Source: Phormidesmis priestleyi
Lineage (GTDB): Bacteria > Cyanobacteriota > Cyanobacteriia > Phormidesmidales > Phormidesmidaceae
Length of the DNA stretch: 8,464 nucleotides
Reading direction: 5' to 3'
Assembly: GCA_003242115.1 (NCBI GenBank)
Contig: QBMP01000112.1
Coordinates: forward strand, 897-9,360
In this document: positions 6,091 through 8,464 of the stretch, one piece after another
Position numbering within the stretch: position 1 is the stretch's first letter
Layout of the letters: every line of letters starts with the position of its first letter
Position numbers and translations under genes: made by a program
Notes under the pieces: model-generated
What the model saw: only the letters and a program-made list of their open reading frames with translations
Database searches by the model: none
What the model was told of the DNA's origin: nothing

Positions 6091-6318
6091 TTAGAAACGA
6101 TTGCTGTTGGCTCGTTTGCCGATGCCGAATAGGCTCATGAGTAGTGCGGTGCCAACAATGCCAATGCCAAGGGCAAAAGCGACCCAAATGCCAACTGGTA
6201 GCGCGATCGTCGTAAAGCTGAAAAAGGTAAGCGGAATCAATGTGGCATTTTGTACAGAGAGAATGGCAACTGCAACAATCAGTACGGCTGGAATAATCGC
6301 AATTAAAAGTTTGATCAT
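6091..6318 (-). CDS. Small LapA-like (DUF1049) membrane protein
   Basis: The 75-residue product has two hydrophobic helices, about residues 3-22 and 38-62. Between them lies the family-like segment SVQNATLIPLTFFSFTTIALPVGIW, shown here by its start SVQNATLIPL and end ALPVGIW. A short basic tail (GKRANSNRF) closes the protein. This matches the lipopolysaccharide-assembly-protein-A / DUF1049 family of small inner-membrane proteins, common in cyanobacteria and without an assigned role there. The ATG start at 6318 lies directly before the first helix; the ribosome binding site is weak. It sits 57 bp after the ABC ATPase gene on the same strand. It is too small and of the wrong type to be that ATPase's permease. 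Confidence 0.75.
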   Translation of the reverse strand: MIKLLIAIIPAVLIVAVAILSVQNATLIPLTFFSFTTIALPVGIWVAFALGIGIVGTALLMSLFGIGKRANSNRF

Positions 6319-6375
6319 GGCTTAAGTTCTCGCTCTAAACGCTCACTATAAAAACAATAAAACAACACAACAGCG

Positions 6376-7347
6376 CTAGATCGGCTGCACCGACTGACTA
6401 ACCTCCGACTGGCCAACTTCTGTCTGGCCAGCTTCTAACAGAGGTTTCTCTTTGAGATGCTCTTGCGTGATTTCTAAATAGATGTGCTCTAGACCAATTC
6501 GATGGCGCGAGATCGATTCGACCGTGATCCCAGAAAACCGGCTGAGCAGTTCGGGTAGCTCTAGCAGCTCAGGCACCCAGAAGGCGAGTTCGTTGCCGTA
6601 GCGGCGTGGGGTGAATCCATGCGATTTGGCAATGGCTATAGCGCCCACTTCATCATCTGTTTCTATCATCACTACTTCTGCTGCTGGAATGCGCGATCGC
6701 AACACCTCCAGCGTCCCTTCTGCTAGCAGCTTGCCCTGTTTGATAATGCCAATGCGATCGCACAGCCGCTCAACTTCATCTAGCAAGTGAGTAGTCAGTA
6801 ACACCGTCACGCCCTGCTGCTTCAGCGAACGAATCAACTCCCACACCTCATAGCGAGCCTCAATATCTAGCCCCGTAGACGGTTCATCTAGCACCACTAG
6901 CTTAGGCCGGTGAATAATCGCCGCCGCCAAGCTCAGCCGCCGCTGCATTCCGCCACTGAGATCGCCCACCACGCTATTCGCCCGATCTGCCAAGTTCACA
7001 GCGCTAAGACAGCTCTGCACCTGCTTTTGCATATCCTGCTTATTCAGACCGTAAATGCGGGCCAAAAAAGAGAGAGTTTCGGCGCAGGTCAGGCTTTGAT
7101 AAAGCAAATTTTGCTGCGGCATCACGCCGACTATCCGCTTAGTCGCCTCAGAAACCGGCTGGCCCTGGATCAAAATTTCGCCGCTGTCGGGCTTAATCAG
7201 GCCGCAGAGCATATTTAGCGCCGTCGTTTTGCCCGCACCATTAGGCCCCAGCAGGCCGTAAATTTCACCCGGCAATAAACTCAGCGACAGATCGCTAAGC
7301 GCCTGCCGCTGGCCAAATCGTTTGGAAAGATGGGAAATTTGAAGCAT
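6376..7347 (-). CDS. ABC-2 type exporter ATP-binding subunit (CcmA/DrrA-like)
   Basis: This is the ATPase half of an ABC exporter; it would energise an ABC-2 permease at the cytoplasmic membrane. The 323-residue product has all nucleotide-binding motifs: Walker A GPNGAGKT (34-41), Q-loop in MPQQN (76-80), signature LSGGMQRR (130-137), Walker B LVVLDEP (150-156) with catalytic Glu155, D-loop STGLD (157-161) and H-loop His187. The C-terminal domain of about 95 residues is typical of drug, polysaccharide or lipid exporters (DrrA, NodI). The last 30 residues end in a repeat tail EAGQT-EVGQS-EVSQS. The ATG lies 2 bp after the cobO stop, so the pair is almost surely co-transcribed and perhaps translationally coupled. 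No permease gene is in the window: LapA follows downstream and cobO precedes it. The substrate is unknown. Confidence 0.92.
   Translation of the reverse strand: MLQISHLSKRFGQRQALSDLSLSLLPGEIYGLLGPNGAGKTTALNMLCGLIKPDSGEILIQGQPVSEATKRIVGVMPQQNLLYQSLTCAETLSFLARIYGLNKQDMQKQVQSCLSAVNLADRANSVVGDLSGGMQRRLSLAAAIIHRPKLVVLDEPSTGLDIEARYEVWELIRSLKQQGVTVLLTTHLLDEVERLCDRIGIIKQGKLLAEGTLEVLRSRIPAAEVVMIETDDEVGAIAIAKSHGFTPRRYGNELAFWVPELLELPELLSRFSGITVESISRHRIGLEHIYLEITQEHLKEKPLLEAGQTEVGQSEVSQSVQPI
6391..6435 (-). repeat. 15-bp tandem repeat, 3 copies, at the end of the ABC ATPase gene
   Basis: Three adjacent units lie at 6391-6405, 6406-6420 and 6421-6435 (plus-strand readings CGACTGACTAACCTC, CGACTGGCCAACTTC and TGTCTGGCCAGCTTC). 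On the coding strand they give EAGQT, EVGQS and EVSQS, 5 residues before the stop codon. Confidence 0.85.
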
Positions 7348-7349
7348 GA

Positions 7350-8036
7350 CTAAAACTCTACACCCGCTTGCGCCTTCACGCCTTGCTCTTTAAAAGGGTG
7401 CTTAATCAGCGTCATTTCAGTCACCAAATCAGCCCGCTCAATCAGCTCAGGAGGCGCTCCTCTACCGGTCAAAATGACATGGCTCAAGCTAGGCTTTTCG
7501 GCCAGTCCTGCCAGCACTTGCTCCACAGATAAATAGCCTAACTTCAGGGCGATATTGACTTCATCCAGCAGCACAGTGCGATAGTTCGCATCGCGGATGT
7601 AGGTGAGGGCTTTTTTCCAGGCGGCTTGGGCCGTTTGAATATCGCGCTGCCGATCTTGCGTTTCCCAAGTGAAGCCTTCGCCCATCGCATGAAACATGAG
7701 CTGATCGGGCCAGTGACTGAGCGCGGCTTTTTCGGCAGGCTCCCAGCCACCTTTAATAAACTGGACAATCGCCACATTAAACCCATGCCCTAAAGCGCGT
7801 AGCACAACGCCCAAAGCTGCTGTGGTTTTACCTTTACCGTTGCCTGTATTGACAATGATCAGCCCTTTTTCAATCTTGCGTTCAGATAGGCGCTTTTCCT
7901 GAACTGCTTTACGGCGCTCCATTTTTTGCTTGTACTGCGCTTCGCTAAGGCCCTTTTGAGTGGCTTCGTCGTCAAGCTGGGTGGCGGCGTGGTCAAGCGT
8001 GGTCTGGTCAAGCGTGGTCAAATCAGGGTGGGTCAT
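7350..8036 (-). CDS. cobO: Cob(I)yrinic acid a,c-diamide adenosyltransferase (CobO/BtuR family)
   Basis: The enzyme attaches the 5'-deoxyadenosyl group of ATP to the cobalt of reduced corrinoids, in cobalamin synthesis or salvage. The 228-residue product has the CobO/BtuR fold: P-loop VNTGNGKGKTTAALG (62-76), VAIVQFIKGGWEPAE (88-102), the Walker B-like TVLLDEVNIALKLGYL, and HVILTGRGAPPELIERADLVTEM near the end, seen as VILTGRGAPPELIE. About 55 residues precede the P-loop. The first 22 are low complexity and include a 15-bp repeat, so the ATG at 8036 is plausible but not certain. No ribosome binding site precedes it, and Met39 is an alternative. It is the first gene of the minus-strand block, with the ABC ATPase 2 bp downstream. 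No cobalamin riboswitch fits in the 101-bp gap upstream. Confidence 0.94.
   Translation of the reverse strand: MTHPDLTTLDQTTLDHAATQLDDEATQKGLSEAQYKQKMERRKAVQEKRLSERKIEKGLIIVNTGNGKGKTTAALGVVLRALGHGFNVAIVQFIKGGWEPAEKAALSHWPDQLMFHAMGEGFTWETQDRQRDIQTAQAAWKKALTYIRDANYRTVLLDEVNIALKLGYLSVEQVLAGLAEKPSLSHVILTGRGAPPELIERADLVTEMTLIKHPFKEQGVKAQAGVEF
7995..8024 (-). repeat. 15-bp tandem repeat, 2 copies, at the start of cobO
   Basis: AAGCGTGGTCTGGTC (7995-8009) and AAGCGTGGTCAAATC (8010-8024) are adjacent plus-strand copies. On the coding strand they give DLTTL-DQTTL, and a partial third copy follows (DHAATQL). The repeat lies before the folded domain. Confidence 0.8.
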
Positions 8037-8074
8037 AGGGTGAGGCGCAAGGTAGGGATTGGAGCTGATTTTAA

Positions 8075-8089
8075 CGGCTGTGAGAGCCG
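8075..8089. promoter_or_regulatory. Inverted repeat in the divergent cobO / membrane-protein promoter region
   Basis: CGGCT and AGCCG form a perfect 5-bp inverted repeat around GTGAG, inside the 101-bp gap between the divergent starts. It could be an operator or a small leader hairpin. No regulator can be named. Confidence 0.3.
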
Positions 8090-8108
8090 AGATGCGATAA
8101 TACGGAAA

Positions 8109-8114
8109 ATTATA
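8109..8114 (-). promoter_or_regulatory. Candidate -10 element for cobO
   Basis: On the minus strand TATAAT, a perfect -10 hexamer, lies 72 bp before the cobO ATG. No good -35 box stands 17 bp upstream. On the plus strand GATAAT (8096-8101) and TATAAA (8111-8116) are candidates for the divergent gene, so the two promoters would overlap. Confidence 0.4.
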
Positions 8115-8137
8115 AAGTTACCGCAGTACCCACCAGT

Positions 8138-8464
8138 ATGACTCTCAAGCGTATCGTCCTTTCAGTTATGACCCTGCTCGTGTTGGTGGTAATGGGTCAG
8201 TCGTTAATTAGCAGCCTATCGCAACCTCAAGTCGGTAATCAATTGCAGCTGTACCAAACTGACTTACTGGTACAGGCGAGTGAATGGGATGGCAGCGGCC
8301 TGCCATCGGCTGAGGTGGAGCAGTTTCGCAATGCCGTGTTTGGTAAAGATGCGCTGGAATCGGCGAGTGAGCAGTATTTGGAGGTGCGTCAGGATGCGGC
8401 GACAGGGCTGAAGCGATTGCAGCAGCAGGCTGACTCAGCGCAGGGCGATCAAATATCACTGCTC
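8138..8464 (+). CDS. N-terminus of a membrane protein, probably a cyanobacterial CPBP-family intramembrane protease (3'-truncated)
   Basis: The frame runs from ATG 8138 to the right edge without a stop, giving 109 residues of a longer protein. Residues 4-27 are one hydrophobic helix (IVLSVMTLLVLVVMG) after a short basic start (MTLKR). A mostly polar, Gln/Glu/Ala-rich segment then looks helical (QFRNAVFGKDALESASEQYL and beyond). The sequence SLSQPQVGNQLQLYQTDLLVQASEW resembles, from memory, the N-terminus of cyanobacterial CPBP (CAAX-processing and bacteriocin) proteases, seen here as SQPQVGNQLQLYQTDLL. The catalytic EExxxR motif of that family would lie beyond the window, so the call is provisional. 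It diverges from cobO with 101 bp between the starts. No clear ribosome binding site precedes the ATG. Confidence 0.6.
   Translation, partial: MTLKRIVLSVMTLLVLVVMGQSLISSLSQPQVGNQLQLYQTDLLVQASEWDGSGLPSAEVEQFRNAVFGKDALESASEQYLEVRQDAATGLKRLQQQADSAQGDQISLL

Noticed and set aside
8037..8137. Cobalamin riboswitch upstream of cobO
   Set aside because: The gap is only 101 bp and holds divergent promoters. I see no B12-box-like sequence or the required large fold.
8208..8459. An 83-codon minus-strand frame at the right edge
   Set aside because: It lies opposite the membrane-protein gene, is rich in Pro, Ala and His, and shows no domain. The plus strand has a sensible start, signal-like helix and family resemblance.

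Overview
The window looks like cyanobacterial chromosome. Four lines of evidence agree: a phycobilisome rod-core linker gene (CpcG type), six copies of the cyanobacterial HIP1 octamer GCGATCGC, and two protein types I recognise as typical of cyanobacteria (the long CbiX-type chelatase and the HNGG-type acyltransferase). I cannot name a genus. All ten protein genes and the tRNA look like ordinary chromosomal genes. I see no transposase, integrase, phage gene, CRISPR array or toxin-antitoxin pair.

Layout, left to right. The 3' part of mobA (plus strand) enters at the left edge. A 261-bp gap follows, holding a possible 18-codon micro-ORF and two small inverted repeats. Then comes cpcG (plus strand), closed by a strong intrinsic terminator. 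Next is a minus-strand block read right to left: a cbiX/sirB-type chelatase, cobA, then an RluD-family pseudouridine synthase. Gaps of 49 and 24 bp suggest one transcript. A plus-strand tRNA-His(GTG) follows, with its own extended -10 promoter. A second minus-strand block, also read right to left, holds cobO/btuR, an ABC ATPase starting 2 bp after cobO, a small LapA-like membrane protein and an acyltransferase. Finally a membrane protein, probably a CPBP-type protease, diverges from cobO and runs off the right edge.

Shared themes are inferred from known pathways. Uroporphyrinogen III methyltransferase (CobA) and the chelatase make precorrin-2 and then siroheme or cobalt-sirohydrochlorin. CobO adenosylates corrinoids. 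MobA makes the guanylated molybdenum cofactor. Siroheme and Mo-bis-MGD are the cofactors of assimilatory nitrite and nitrate reductase, so the window is rich in nitrogen-assimilation and corrinoid cofactor genes. CpcG, RluD, LapA, the tRNA and the lipid acyltransferase are housekeeping neighbours with no obvious link.

The most unusual thing I see is a set of short, in-frame tandem DNA repeats (12-, 15- and 24-bp units) in four different genes: mobA, cbiX, the ABC ATPase and cobO. All lie in poorly conserved linkers or termini. I found no convincing new multi-gene system.
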